Of a stretch of 64,000 nt of DNA, positions 6,814 through 15,647 are shown in pieces. The notes beneath the pieces are model-generated. The model searched no databases. It was not told where the DNA came from and saw only the letters and a program-made list of their open reading frames with translations. The DNA comes from Chlorohelix sp037138995 (lineage in GTDB: Bacteria > Chloroflexota > Chloroflexia > Chloroheliales > Chloroheliaceae), in contig NZ_JBAXHI010000001.1 in NCBI RefSeq assembly GCF_037138995.1, positions 186,001 to 250,000 of the forward strand, written 5' to 3'. The first letter of the stretch is position 1. Every line of letters begins with the position of its first letter. The position numbers were made by a program, and so were the translations under genes.

Positions 6814-9339
6814 CTAGCTCTCTTTGGTTTCCTCAACCACTATTTCGGCATCTACCACTAACGGTTTACCATCAGGTAGTACAGGCACAGCAGCGGTCAG
6901 TGGCACGCTAGTAATAGCCAATTCGGCATCTTTAGTTTCAACGAGTACCCTGTGGTTGGGCAGAACACTGCCGGAGAGCAAACCCTCTGCCAGTTTATCC
7001 TCAATCTCGTTTTGGATAACACGGCGAAGCGGACGAGCGCCATAGGTTTTATCGTAACCCTTCTCAGCAATCCAGTCCATCGCTGCTTCGGTTATTTCCA
7101 GCGTAATTTGCTGCTCAACAAGTTGGTTTTGTACCCGCTTGAGTAACAGATTCACAATCTGGCGAATTTCCGGTTGGCGCAGCGCGTGGAATACGATGAT
7201 GTCATCTACGCGGTTCAGGAACTCAGGGCGGAACATTCGCTTGAGTTCTTCCATAACCTTAGATTTCATCTCATCGTAATCAGTTTTGGCGGTTTTATCC
7301 GCGTCGCCTTTTTGCCGGAAGCCGAGCGTAACCATGCTGCGATTAATGAACTCCGCGCCCACGTTGGAGGTCATAATGATAATGGTGTTACGGAAATCAA
7401 CCCGGCGACCCTTCGCATCGGACAGATAGCCGTCATCCAAAATCTGAAGCAGCATATTGAAGGCTTCAGGGTGCGCCTTTTCAATTTCATCTAGCAGAAT
7501 CACGGAATAGCTTTTACGCCGAACCGCTTCGGTTAGCTGTCCGCCTTCTTCATAGCCAATATAGCCGGGAGGCGCTCCAACTAGGCGACTGACGTTGTGA
7601 CGCTCCATGAATTCGCTCATATCAATTTTGATGAGCGCTTTCTCATCGCCAAACATAAATTCGGCTAAAGCTTTCGCCAGTTCGGTTTTACCAACACCGG
7701 TAGGGCCGAGGAACATAAACGAACCAATCGGGCGTTTCGGGTCTTTCACCCCGGCGCGACTGCGCTGTACGGCTTTGCTGACGCGCTGTATTGCCTCTTC
7801 CTGACCGATTAGGCGCTTGTGAAGTTCTTCCGCCATATGGAGTAAGCGTTCGCTTTCCTCACCCGCAATACGCATCAAGGGGATACCGGTTTGCATCGAA
7901 ACGATTTCGGCAATATCCTCTTCGGTTACGTAAGGGCGCTCGTTTTCCTGAGCATTCTCCCACTTGTTTTCCATCTCGGTGATGCGTTCGCGCAGACGGT
8001 CTTCACGATCCCGCAAGTCGGCAGCAAGCTCAAACTGCTGAGCCGCTATGGCAGCGTCTTTTTCCTTGCGGATACTGTCAAGACCACGCAACGCCTCTTT
8101 TAGAGTGGGCGGGCTACTGCTACGGTGCATACGCACGCGGCTGGAAGCTTCATCAATCAGGTCAATCGCTTTGTCAGGCAAATAGCGGTCGGTAATATAA
8201 CGCGCTGCCAATTCCGCCGCCGCCTTAATGGCGTTATCGGTAATTGTCAAGTGGTGATGCTCTTCGTACTTGGACTTGATACCTTGCAGAATGAGGACGG
8301 TTTCCTCCACCGAAGGCTCTTCCACCTGAACTGGTTGGAAGCGGCGTTCGAGAGCAGCATCGCGCTCAATATACTTGCGATACTCATCAAGGGTGGTTGC
8401 GCCGATAGTTTGCAATTCGCCACGGCTAAGAGCCGGCTTGAGGATGTTAGCGGCATCCACAGCGCCCTCGGCTGCGCCTGCACCTACCAGAGTGTGCAAC
8501 TCGTCAATGAAGAGGATAGCGCCTGTATTTTTCACCTCAGCTACTACCTTTTTAAGGCGTTCTTCGAACTCGCCGCGATACTTAGTACCGGCTACCAAGG
8601 CGCCGATGTCAAGCGCCAGCAAGCGCTTGTTGAGCAAATTTTCAGGAACATCACCGCTGATAATACGCTGGGCAAGACCTTCAACGATAGCAGTTTTACC
8701 AACGCCGGGTTCGCCAATTAAAGCGGGATTGTTCTTGGTGCGACGGCTTAAAATCTGGACTACACGCTCAATTTCTTTTTTGCGCCCGATAACAGGGTCA
8801 AGTTTATCTTGGCGAGCTTGCTCTGTCAGGTCAACTCCCATTGCATCAACGAAAGGGGTCGAGCTAGTCTGTTTAGCCGATTGGTTGCTATAGGTGCTTT
8901 GGTTTAGCACCTGAATAACCTGCTGACGCACTTTCTCAAGGCTTACGCCCAAGCTTTCCAGCACACCAGCAGCAATGCCTTCTCCTTCACGTACCAGCCC
9001 AAGCAACAGGTGTTCGGTGCCGATATAGTGGTGGTTGAGGCGGCGGGCTTCATCTACAGCCAGTTCAATCACCTTTTTGGCACGAGGAGTCAAGCCGATT
9101 TCACCTTGAGGAGCGCGATCACCACGCCCTATAATGAATTCAACGGCACTGCGTACTTTATGGAGTTCTACACCCAAGTTGTTGAGAACGCGGGCAGCAA
9201 CACCATCACCTTCACGCACCAAACCGAGAAGTAAATGCTCAGTACCTATATAATTATGGTTAAAACGCTGCGCTTCTTCCTGTGCCAGCGTCAAAACCTT
9301 GCGTGCGCGTTCAGTGAATTTTTCAAACCTGTCAGACAT
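6814..9339 (-). CDS. clpC: ATP-dependent Clp protease ATPase subunit ClpC
   Basis: An 841-residue Hsp100 unfoldase with all ClpC parts. Two Clp-N repeats start at MSDRFEKFTERARKVL and again near residue 75. D1 AAA has GEPGVGKT and a FIDELHTLVG Walker B; a UVR-type coiled coil follows at about 420-460; D2 AAA has GPTGVGKT, LLDEIEKAHPEAFNMLLQ and the C-terminal GARPLRRVIQ. It unfolds substrates for ClpP. The KYRGEFEERLK and PPGYIGYEEGG pore loops are intact. The start is ATG 9339, with GGGAG eight bases upstream; an in-frame GTG five codons earlier overlaps that site. No CIRCE or CtsR-like operator was recognised, and the mcsA/mcsB/ctsR genes found with clpC in Firmicutes are absent. Confidence 0.97.
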   Translation of the reverse strand: MSDRFEKFTERARKVLTLAQEEAQRFNHNYIGTEHLLLGLVREGDGVAARVLNNLGVELHKVRSAVEFIIGRGDRAPQGEIGLTPRAKKVIELAVDEARRLNHHYIGTEHLLLGLVREGEGIAAGVLESLGVSLEKVRQQVIQVLNQSTYSNQSAKQTSSTPFVDAMGVDLTEQARQDKLDPVIGRKKEIERVVQILSRRTKNNPALIGEPGVGKTAIVEGLAQRIISGDVPENLLNKRLLALDIGALVAGTKYRGEFEERLKKVVAEVKNTGAILFIDELHTLVGAGAAEGAVDAANILKPALSRGELQTIGATTLDEYRKYIERDAALERRFQPVQVEEPSVEETVLILQGIKSKYEEHHHLTITDNAIKAAAELAARYITDRYLPDKAIDLIDEASSRVRMHRSSSPPTLKEALRGLDSIRKEKDAAIAAQQFELAADLRDREDRLRERITEMENKWENAQENERPYVTEEDIAEIVSMQTGIPLMRIAGEESERLLHMAEELHKRLIGQEEAIQRVSKAVQRSRAGVKDPKRPIGSFMFLGPTGVGKTELAKALAEFMFGDEKALIKIDMSEFMERHNVSRLVGAPPGYIGYEEGGQLTEAVRRKSYSVILLDEIEKAHPEAFNMLLQILDDGYLSDAKGRRVDFRNTIIIMTSNVGAEFINRSMVTLGFRQKGDADKTAKTDYDEMKSKVMEELKRMFRPEFLNRVDDIIVFHALRQPEIRQIVNLLLKRVQNQLVEQQITLEITEAAMDWIAEKGYDKTYGARPLRRVIQNEIEDKLAEGLLSGSVLPNHRVLVETKDAELAITSVPLTAAVPVLPDGKPLVVDAEIVVEETKES

Positions 9340-9673
9340 TATGGTTTCTCCCACTAAACTAAACTGAGTTTTGCCGCAACTCTCTATAATCGTGTGACTT
9401 TATTAGTAGAGAAACGACCTTGCTGCCCCATGCCATCTCAGTTTTATTACTAATAAATCTACAATTCTGGTGTAATTGGGTCTATTTATAGGGGCTTAAT
9501 AAGTAGTATGGTTTTTTATAAAAGATTTTTTTAAGTATTATATACATAACGGGGACTATCATGTTAAGTATAATCCCCGCAGTAAGGCTATTTTACCATA
9601 CTTGCCAAATAAGGGTAGTATCTTTTGCGTTAGTATAGTGTATGAATCGACCCAATTTTTACCTCATTTAGAT
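9340..9673. other. intergenic region upstream of clpC with inverted repeats
   Basis: A 334-base AT-rich gap. It holds a 10-bp perfect inverted repeat, TTTATTAGTA (9399-9408) and TACTAATAAA (9448-9457), and an 8-bp pair AAACTGAG (9361-9368) / CTCAGTTT (9437-9444) that crosses it, so both cannot pair in one simple hairpin. A CGGGGA/TCCCCG pair lies near 9550-9580. The clpC promoter should be here, but no convincing -35/-10 pair was found. No ORF or tRNA was recognised. Confidence 0.5.
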
Positions 9674-10681
9674 TTAATCAGATTCGTCCAGTTCTTTATC
9701 TAATTCTTCGGGAGTTTTACCGGTTATGCCTGCTACTATTTCCAGCACCTCATAGGCAGTTACCGGACTCTCGCGGATTTCTTTTAACACATCTTCTTTT
9801 CCGTTTTTCTTTAGGATTGGTTCACGCCTAAGCGCAACCATCGCACAAGCTTCATCTAACAAATCCATTGCTGCACCCGGCTGTACGCGGTCGCTAATAT
9901 ATTTCTCAGAAAGCAGCAAAGCCATTTCCAGCGCAGCATCGTCTATAAATACCTTATGGTGTTGTTCATATAACTTGTGGGAGGAGCGCAAAATCTGCAT
10001 GGTTTCAACTTCATCCGGGGCTTTGACCGCTATAGCTTGGAAGCGACGCAACAGTCCGGGGTCTTGCTCTTTGATATTGTACATTCCGGAGGGGGTTGTA
10101 GCAGAAATAATTCTTACGCCATGCCGATTTACCAAGTCATACAGTGCGGCAAAAAGGCTGAAGTTTAGCAGACCATCCGGTACATACAAGATTATTTTTC
10201 CGTTGCCGATATCCTGTTTCCAGCGCATTCCCGGCAGCGATTGCGCTAAGAAAAAGTGATTTACTTGTATTATATCTACTCCTTCAAAACCATGCGGTGG
10301 CTCTTCGGCAAGGCGCAACGCCACGCCGTTTACCAGAGCAGTTTTGCCTGAGCCGCTTTCTCCGACCAATAATACATGCGGATCCTGTCGCCGCAATAAA
10401 AGTCGGAAAATACGCGCTATTTCCTCATCACGCCCTACCAGAGGGTCGAGTTCCCCCGCATGCGCCCGCTCAACTAGGCTAATTCCGGCAGAGTACATCG
10501 TACCACGCGCGGTAGATTTTGAGAGCATAGCTGTGTCATCTTGGGCTTTTTCGGGAGTATTAGGATTGACTTTATTGCCGAAATCCATAACCTGTTCCTT
10601 CGCTTTCTGAGGCGATAAACCATAACCTACAAGAGTTCTATCGCCAACACAAGAAGTTAATATTATCAAATGGTGGTGCAT
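9674..10681 (-). CDS. orphan single-AAA ClpC-D1-like protein, probably inactive as an unfoldase
   Basis: A protein of up to 335 residues aligning with the D1 AAA module of ClpC: LVERAHAGELDPLVGRDEEI, Walker A GESGSGKT (107-114), a sensor-1 region ISATTPSGMY, an LLRRFQ arginine finger, and the small AAA lobe with ISDRVQPGAAMDLLDEA. The Walker B acidic pair is missing (IILYVPDG instead of LFIDELH), and the pore loop KYRGEFEERLK is replaced by SLPGMRWKQD. There is no Clp-N, UVR, D2 or ClpP-binding loop. It may bind ATP but should not thread substrates. The start is uncertain: ATG 10681 lacks a ribosome site, whereas ATG 10588 has AGGA eight bases upstream. It lies directly upstream of clpC on the same strand, so it may be a regulator or partner (inference). 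Confidence 0.8.
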   Translation of the reverse strand: MHHHLIILTSCVGDRTLVGYGLSPQKAKEQVMDFGNKVNPNTPEKAQDDTAMLSKSTARGTMYSAGISLVERAHAGELDPLVGRDEEIARIFRLLLRRQDPHVLLVGESGSGKTALVNGVALRLAEEPPHGFEGVDIIQVNHFFLAQSLPGMRWKQDIGNGKIILYVPDGLLNFSLFAALYDLVNRHGVRIISATTPSGMYNIKEQDPGLLRRFQAIAVKAPDEVETMQILRSSHKLYEQHHKVFIDDAALEMALLLSEKYISDRVQPGAAMDLLDEACAMVALRREPILKKNGKEDVLKEIRESPVTAYEVLEIVAGITGKTPEELDKELDESD

Positions 10682-11044
10682 TTTACCAGTTCAAGCACCT
10701 ATCAAAGCAACGCCAAGCTTGAACAAAACTTATCCGGCTTTTTCATCAGCGCGTTCTTTCAATAATATGTCCGATGTAGCAGTGGTTAAAACGGTAGGCT
10801 TCTACTTAATACAGCATGTTCATTAAAGCTGGGGTATTTGCTGGACATATTATAATTTTAACAGGACAGGAGTGTATATCTAAAATAAGCAAACGAATTT
10901 TTCGCCGGACGCTTACAGGTTGATTTTAACCCGAATCAGCACGCAAATTTGTACCTTGTACTACAAACAAGGTGAGCCATACAAATTATGCATAGCTCAC
11001 CTTGTTTTTTTCTCTTTTCCGATTGTTAGGTAAACGCCGAGAAA
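10682..11044. other. intergenic region with possible structured RNA and orphan plus-strand terminator
   Basis: A 363-base gap without an ORF of note. AATATGTCC (10764-10772) and GGACATATT (10843-10851) form a perfect 9-bp pair. Inside it are AGCA/TGCT, a GTAG-GCTT-CTAC hairpin, and AATACAGC / GCT-ggg-GTATT arms. A second hairpin at 10966-11006 has a 12-bp stem followed by seven T on the plus strand, although both flanking genes are on the minus strand. A TATAAT-like box on the minus strand lies over 10849-10856. Confidence 0.4.
10966..11012 (+). terminator. strong hairpin terminator, T-tract on plus strand
   Basis: Perfect 12-bp stem AACAAGGTGAGC (10966-10977) / GCTCACCTTGTT (10995-11006), then a T-run on the plus strand. 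It is 39 bases beyond the rpsA stop, so it may end rpsA on the minus strand too, where the tail is only weakly T-rich (TTGTTTGT). Its better T-tract faces the plus strand, where no coding gene lies upstream. Confidence 0.6.
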
Positions 11045-12481
11045 TTATTCCTCTGTTGGCTCAGCTTCCTCATCTTCCGAAGAGTGAGATTTGCGGGGGT
11101 GGCTGCCCTCGTCTTCGTCATCAATGAGGCTACCGGCGTAATCGGGCGCGGCGCGTTTGAGGCTAAGACCCATGCGCTTGCGCTGCGGGTCAATGCGGAT
11201 AATCCGCAACTCTACTTCGTCGCCTTCCTTTACTACGCTGCGTGGGTGCTGAACCCGACCTTCCGCCAGTTCGCTAACGTGTATCAAACCTTCGATACCA
11301 TCGGCAATTCGGGCAAAGGCTCCAAAGTTGGCTAACTGGGTAATCACGCCTTTAACCAATTGTCCGGGCTGGTAATTCTCCATCACGGTAGACCATGGCT
11401 CAGCTTGGGTACGTTTAATCGAAAGCGCGACTTTCTTGTCGGCTTCGTCAACGCTCAGTACGAACACTCTAACCTTATCGTTGACTTTGAGAATTTCGCT
11501 GGGGTGATTGATTCTGCTCCAGCTAAGTTCGCTCAAGTGAACCAGACCGTCTGCGCCGCCGATGTCCACAAAGGCACCAAAGTCACAGATGCTAGTAACC
11601 ATACCTTCGCGTACCTGACCGGGTTCAAGTTCCTGCATCAAGCGATCTTTTTGGGCATCGCGCTGTTCTTGAGCAGCAAGACGCTCACTCAAAATCAAGC
11701 GGTTGCGGTGCCGATTAATTTCGATAATCTTGAGAGGTAGATGAGAGTTGACCAACCGGGTCATTTCGCTCTGTTTGGCAGCTTCATTGGTGGTAGCCAA
11801 GCCGGATACTTGAGAGGCAGGTACGAAACCGCGCACTCCTTCGAGGTTGACCAGCAAACCACCTTTGTTATAACCGGTGACTTCTGCTTCAATAATTTCC
11901 CCACCCTCGAACTGCTTCTGGAGTTTTCGCCAGCTTTTCTCCATCTTGGCTTTATCAATGGAAAGAACGGCATGCCCTTCCTGATTTTCAGCCTGTACCA
12001 CGAAAACCAGAATTTGATCTCCAACCTTTATTTCGATCAATTCCTGCTGAGTAAGAGTTTGCAGTTCTTTGTTTGGTACGATGCCTTCGCTCTTTGCGCC
12101 TATATCAACCAGTATCTCGTCACGGTCACGATGCATGACGATACCTTCGATGACCTCACCGTAGTGCAAGGCTTTGAGGGCGCTGCCCGGCTCGCTTAAA
12201 AGTTGTTCCATCAACGAGAGGGGAGTAAGGTTTTCTACCGGAGTAGCAGCTTCAAGTTCTTCACTTTCAGCATCCTCAGATGCGTTAGTTGACTCGGTAG
12301 CAACTTCAAGTTCTTCAGCTACTTCTTGAATGGTGCCGTTGCCATTGGCATACTCGGCTACCGCTTCTGTTTCGAGGTTTTCAGGATTCTGTTCTGCCAC
12401 AATAGTCATACCGTGCTGTTCGACAGCCTCACCTCCTACCTCGCTACCTTCAATTTTGTTTCTTTCGACGTTTTCTTCCAT
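11045..12481 (-). CDS. rpsA: 30S ribosomal protein S1 homologue
   Basis: A 478-residue protein with an acidic, low-complexity N-terminal extension of about 90 residues and four S1 (OB-fold) domains. These begin near GEVIEGIVMHRDRDEILVDIG (about 108), GEIIEAEVTGYNKGGLLV (about 195), EPGQVREGMVTSICDFGAFVDI (about 285) and QPGQLVKGVITQLANFGAF (about 370). The last two carry the canonical FGAF, GLVHLSEL and GLIHVSEL signatures of RNA-binding S1 repeats. It helps recruit mRNA to the 30S subunit. The E. coli protein has six domains; four is common in other phyla. ATG 12481 has AAGGAAGG just upstream, and a good promoter lies at 12612-12640. Confidence 0.92.
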   Translation of the reverse strand: MEENVERNKIEGSEVGGEAVEQHGMTIVAEQNPENLETEAVAEYANGNGTIQEVAEELEVATESTNASEDAESEELEAATPVENLTPLSLMEQLLSEPGSALKALHYGEVIEGIVMHRDRDEILVDIGAKSEGIVPNKELQTLTQQELIEIKVGDQILVFVVQAENQEGHAVLSIDKAKMEKSWRKLQKQFEGGEIIEAEVTGYNKGGLLVNLEGVRGFVPASQVSGLATTNEAAKQSEMTRLVNSHLPLKIIEINRHRNRLILSERLAAQEQRDAQKDRLMQELEPGQVREGMVTSICDFGAFVDIGGADGLVHLSELSWSRINHPSEILKVNDKVRVFVLSVDEADKKVALSIKRTQAEPWSTVMENYQPGQLVKGVITQLANFGAFARIADGIEGLIHVSELAEGRVQHPRSVVKEGDEVELRIIRIDPQRKRMGLSLKRAAPDYAGSLIDDEDEGSHPRKSHSSEDEEAEPTEE

Positions 12482-12611
12482 ATGCCTTCCTTAGAAAAGA
12501 GAGTTAGACCGACCTTTGCCGAGAGGATTTCTCTCGCAACTCTTTCCAAGTCTTAATATAAGGCTTGCAGATGCGATTGAATAAATTTCGGGTAGGCGTG
12601 TCTCAGGCGGT

Positions 12612-12640
12612 ATTATAATGCTTATGTGGAAAAATTGCAA
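12612..12640 (-). promoter_or_regulatory. rpsA promoter
   Basis: On the minus strand TTGCAA (12640-12635), exactly 17 bases, then TATAAT (12617-12612). This is a near-consensus housekeeping-sigma promoter, placed about 130 bases before the rpsA start. Confidence 0.8.
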
Positions 12641-12735
12641 GTGGAGTGAACTAAATTATCCGCAAACATAAAGATAGCGTCGTACAGTTGTATTCACAGA
12701 GTATAGCTTACTCCGAGAATCAACTGTGCGTCGGT

Positions 12736-12764
12736 AAAACCTGTGATAAATAGTCTCAGGTTTT
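12736..12764 (-). terminator. hairpin terminator after acidic hypothetical gene
   Basis: Perfect 8-bp stem AAAACCTG (12736-12743) / CAGGTTTT (12757-12764), about 22 bases past the stop of the 12787 gene. The T-run at the stem foot is short. Confidence 0.55.
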
Positions 12765-12786
12765 CAGGCTTTTTCTTGAAGACTAA

Positions 12787-13164
12787 TTAGACCTCTTCTT
12801 CTTCGTAATCGAGAAGTGAGTCTTCGGTATTTTCTGCATCGAATTCCTCTTCGAGAAATTCATCGTTGAAAAAGCCAACCTCTTGACCTTGGTAAACCCA
12901 TACGTTTAGGTCATCTCGTTTGACGGTAGCAGTAACCACCAAATGTTCGTCAATTTCCTCAATTATGTGGGCTACTTCGTTTTCAGGCAATTGCACTTCC
13001 AGCACTACTGTAGCGTACACGCTTTCGCTGGCGTAATGCAAATCTACCCGACCGATGCGCTGGCTATTTTCGAGAATGAGGAAACCCTCGCTGCTGCTGG
13101 TGCGAAACTGCCGTTGAAAGTTAAGACCTTGCAATTTTCTGTTTCCTTCCGCAATACCAGACAT
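12787..13164 (-). CDS. conserved-looking acidic hypothetical protein
   Basis: A 125-residue protein of no family I recognise. Residues 25-90 look like a compact beta/alpha fold (FLILENSQRIGRVDLHYASESVYATVVLEVQL, then HIIEEIDEHLVVTATVKRDDLNVWVYQG). The last 25 residues are very acidic (EEEFDAE, DYEEEEV). There is no signal peptide or membrane segment. The start ATG 13164 has no clear ribosome-binding site. It lies between rpsA and the NYN/selB pair on the same strand, with its own terminator. An acidic tail of this type often occurs in nucleic-acid- or ribosome-associated proteins, but no function can be assigned. Confidence 0.6.
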   Translation of the reverse strand: MSGIAEGNRKLQGLNFQRQFRTSSSEGFLILENSQRIGRVDLHYASESVYATVVLEVQLPENEVAHIIEEIDEHLVVTATVKRDDLNVWVYQGQEVGFFNDEFLEEEFDAENTEDSLLDYEEEEV

Positions 13165-13254
13165 AAAACTGAGAGTTAATACAGTGGTCTATCTCAAAAC
13201 TGAAATTTATATTAGCACGATAGCATGACCATGTCAACGCAATTTTGACAGCCG

Positions 13255-13755
13255 TTACCAATAAAGGTCGTTGCCGGGACCGCGCTTTTTGCGGGAGGCG
13301 CGTCTGGATTGTCCTTTCTTGCGGGTAGAATTGTTCCAGCCTGAATCTTCGCTATCGTCATCTTTTTTCGTGGGGGAAGCAGGGTGGCGTTTTATCATGC
13401 CGGGGTTTGCGCCGCTCAATCCAACGGTCATACGCAAATCGTTATCGCGGGTAATGACCCTCACCTGATTGGCTTGCGGGTGAGCAGATACCATACGTTT
13501 GATTACATCGTCCGCCGACTCGCCCAATTTGCTGTAGATAACGGTGATGCGCCCTTTTCGCTCTACCGTTTCGCGCTCTTTTCCCTCGTGATGTCCATCA
13601 AATACAATCGTGATGCTGACGGCTTTTTTGAGTCCGGCAGCGCTATTCACCCGTTTTATCACCGCTTCACGAGCAAATTCCAGCCCCGCTTTCTGATATA
13701 ACGCCAGTTCAGGGTCGGTTTTCATCAGGTTGTAGCCATCCACAAATACTATCAT
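13255..13755 (-). CDS. NYN (YacP-like) domain ribonuclease
   Basis: A 166-residue protein with a PIN-like NYN fold. It starts MIVFVDGYNLMK (first acidic residue D6, NYN signature), then SITIVFDGHHEG, GESADDVIKRM, and VRVITRDNDLRM as the remaining acidic positions. This matches the YacP/Rae1 family of ribosome-associated endoribonucleases. The last 45 residues are a basic, Lys/Arg-rich tail (STRKKGQSRRASRKKRG) suited to RNA binding. The ATG overlaps the selB stop as ATGA, implying translational coupling. Pairing of a ribosome-linked RNase with the selenocysteine elongation factor is suggestive of a translation role. Confidence 0.82.
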   Translation of the reverse strand: MIVFVDGYNLMKTDPELALYQKAGLEFAREAVIKRVNSAAGLKKAVSITIVFDGHHEGKERETVERKGRITVIYSKLGESADDVIKRMVSAHPQANQVRVITRDNDLRMTVGLSGANPGMIKRHPASPTKKDDDSEDSGWNNSTRKKGQSRRASRKKRGPGNDLYW

Positions 13756-15647
13756 TTTCTACGTACTCGCTCATCCCCCACACGCTGGGTTAGTTTAATT
13801 TCGTCCAAATGCTCTAGCAAGCTTTGTACATATTTGCGACTGTTTCCGAACATATCGCGCCCCTCCGCCAGTGTAATTTTACCCTGCTCGTCCAACCGCT
13901 TCAAAATAAGCGAAACCATAGTCTCATAAGCTTCGCTGGTAAAATATAATGTGTCCGAAACCTTTTTGATTCGCCCGTTATCAACCAACGCAGCAACAAT
14001 ATTCAAGTCAGCGCCGAGTTCAGAAATGCTAGGCGGCGAATAGGGATTTTGCCGGAACGCTGACAGCAAAGTATCTACTTGCTTTTGCTGCGCCGGGTTG
14101 AATTGAACCACAAATCCCGACAAGCTCAAAGCCACTCCTCCGCCACCTTTACCCTCACTCTCCATTAATAACTTCTCTGAAATTAATCGCGACAGCAACA
14201 GGTTAAAGATTTTGGGGCTGCCGATTGCCAGTTTGCTTTTCAATTCTTCGCGTCCCATACCACGCTTTAGCGGAAACTGGGCGTGGAATTGGCGCAGCAA
14301 CACTACGCTTTTATCGGCAATTTTTTGCCATGCAGCAAGCCCTGTATAAAAAGGCGCGTTAGTATCGCCTAACAACAGTACGCTATTTTGCGCCAACAGT
14401 TGCGTTAATGCCTCTTGAAGAACTGGACTCGGTAATTTGGTAGCTTCTGACAAGGCTTTAAGGTCGCGTGGCAAGCCAGAATCGCTATTCAAAGTTTGCA
14501 ATAGCATTTCGGCGGGTGTGCCTTTCTCCAGCGTTTGCAAAGTCTGGATTACTTGTACCTGAAAACGCTTGTGACGGCGTGGTTGCGGGTCAATTACGAT
14601 GCCACCGCCAACCGTTTGGCTGGGAGAGGGAAGGCGCAGGATAAAACGATCATTTTTTGCCAGCGCCAATGGCTCGCTCAAACGCAATTGTAGCAAGCCC
14701 TCATCACCCGGCAAGATTTTTTCTTTATCAAGAATGGTGACTCCGGCAAGCGCTTCCGCCGCGCCGCTGAAAAAATCAAAGCGGCTGTTCTGAGTAATTT
14801 CTACGGGCGAATCAGGTAGCAAGTGCAAGCGCACATCCACCAAGTCGGTGGCATGCAACCATGCCGGAACGGTCAATACCATGCCACGCCGTAGGTCAGT
14901 CACTTCAAGTCCGGTCAGGTTCACCGCTACCCGATTACCGGGAGCAACAATTTCGGCTTTGGTTTTGTGCATCTGCAAACCGCGTACCCGACTTTTCAGA
15001 TTTCCCGGCATAATTTCAATTTCCTGACCCACTCTTAAGCTGCCGTCCACCAATGTACCGGTAACTACCGTCCCGAAGCCTGTCACGCTGAAAACCCGGT
15101 CAATGGGAAGGCGAGGCTTGCCTATATCAGGGCGAAAGGTGGTATTTTGTAGAATTTCTTCCAGTTTCACCACCAGTTCTTTAAGACCCTGCCCTGTACG
15201 CGCCGATACAGGTACAATAGGAGCGTTTGCCAACACACCCCCGGCAAGTTTCGCTTTCACCTCGTCCGTCACCAGTTCAAGCCATTCCGCAGCCACCATA
15301 TCGCACTTGGTCAAGGCTACCAGACCGCGCTCGATTTGTAACAAGTTGAGAATAGCGAGGTGTTCTTCGGTCTGGGGCATAATGCCTTCGTCAGCCGCAA
15401 TCACTAAAAGCGCTGCATCAAAACCGCCCACTCCCGCCAGCATGTTCTTGATAAAGCGTTCGTGACCAGGCACATCCACGATGCTAATTTCATTGCCGCT
15501 TGGTAGCTTGAGCCAAGCAAAGCCCAAATCTATGGTCATTTCACGGCGTTTTTCCTCTTCCAGCCTGTCCGGGTCAATGCCTGTCAGAGCTTTAACCAGA
15601 GTGCTTTTTCCGTGATCTACATGTCCTGCCGTACCTACCACGTACAC
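13752..15647 (-). CDS. selB: selenocysteine-specific translation elongation factor SelB
   Basis: A 631-residue GTPase. The G domain has GTAGHVDHGKST (G1), MTIDLGFAW (G2, the SelB-specific T-I-D-L), DVPGHERF (G3) and TKCD (G4). EF-Tu-like beta-barrels follow (SVTGFGTVVTGTL), and the C-terminal half holds the winged-helix repeats that bind SECIS hairpins. It delivers Sec-tRNA at in-frame UGA codons, so the organism probably makes selenoproteins. The start is GTG 15647 (MYVVGTAGHV), eight bases after a GGGGGA ribosome site. The in-frame codons out to 15761 have no such signal. selA, selC and selD are not in this window, and no selenoprotein gene was recognised here. Confidence 0.95.
   Translation of the reverse strand: MYVVGTAGHVDHGKSTLVKALTGIDPDRLEEEKRREMTIDLGFAWLKLPSGNEISIVDVPGHERFIKNMLAGVGGFDAALLVIAADEGIMPQTEEHLAILNLLQIERGLVALTKCDMVAAEWLELVTDEVKAKLAGGVLANAPIVPVSARTGQGLKELVVKLEEILQNTTFRPDIGKPRLPIDRVFSVTGFGTVVTGTLVDGSLRVGQEIEIMPGNLKSRVRGLQMHKTKAEIVAPGNRVAVNLTGLEVTDLRRGMVLTVPAWLHATDLVDVRLHLLPDSPVEITQNSRFDFFSGAAEALAGVTILDKEKILPGDEGLLQLRLSEPLALAKNDRFILRLPSPSQTVGGGIVIDPQPRRHKRFQVQVIQTLQTLEKGTPAEMLLQTLNSDSGLPRDLKALSEATKLPSPVLQEALTQLLAQNSVLLLGDTNAPFYTGLAAWQKIADKSVVLLRQFHAQFPLKRGMGREELKSKLAIGSPKIFNLLLSRLISEKLLMESEGKGGGGVALSLSGFVVQFNPAQQKQVDTLLSAFRQNPYSPPSISELGADLNIVAALVDNGRIKKVSDTLYFTSEAYETMVSLILKRLDEQGKITLAEGRDMFGNSRKYVQSLLEHLDEIKLTQRVGDERVRRK

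Larger units (their letters stand above)
12482..12786. other. rpsA leader/promoter region
   Basis: A 305-base gap between rpsA and the acidic hypothetical gene, both on the minus strand. It holds the terminator of the upstream gene (12736-12764), the rpsA promoter (12612-12640) and a leader of about 125 bases. No ORF is supported. Confidence 0.6.

Noticed and set aside
8125..8721. 198-codon ORF antisense to clpC
   Set aside because: It lies fully within the highly conserved ClpC D1 coding sequence; such long antisense frames are common opposite conserved genes.
11741..12199. 152-codon ORF antisense to rpsA
   Set aside because: Shadow of four S1 domains; no ribosome-binding site or codon signal.
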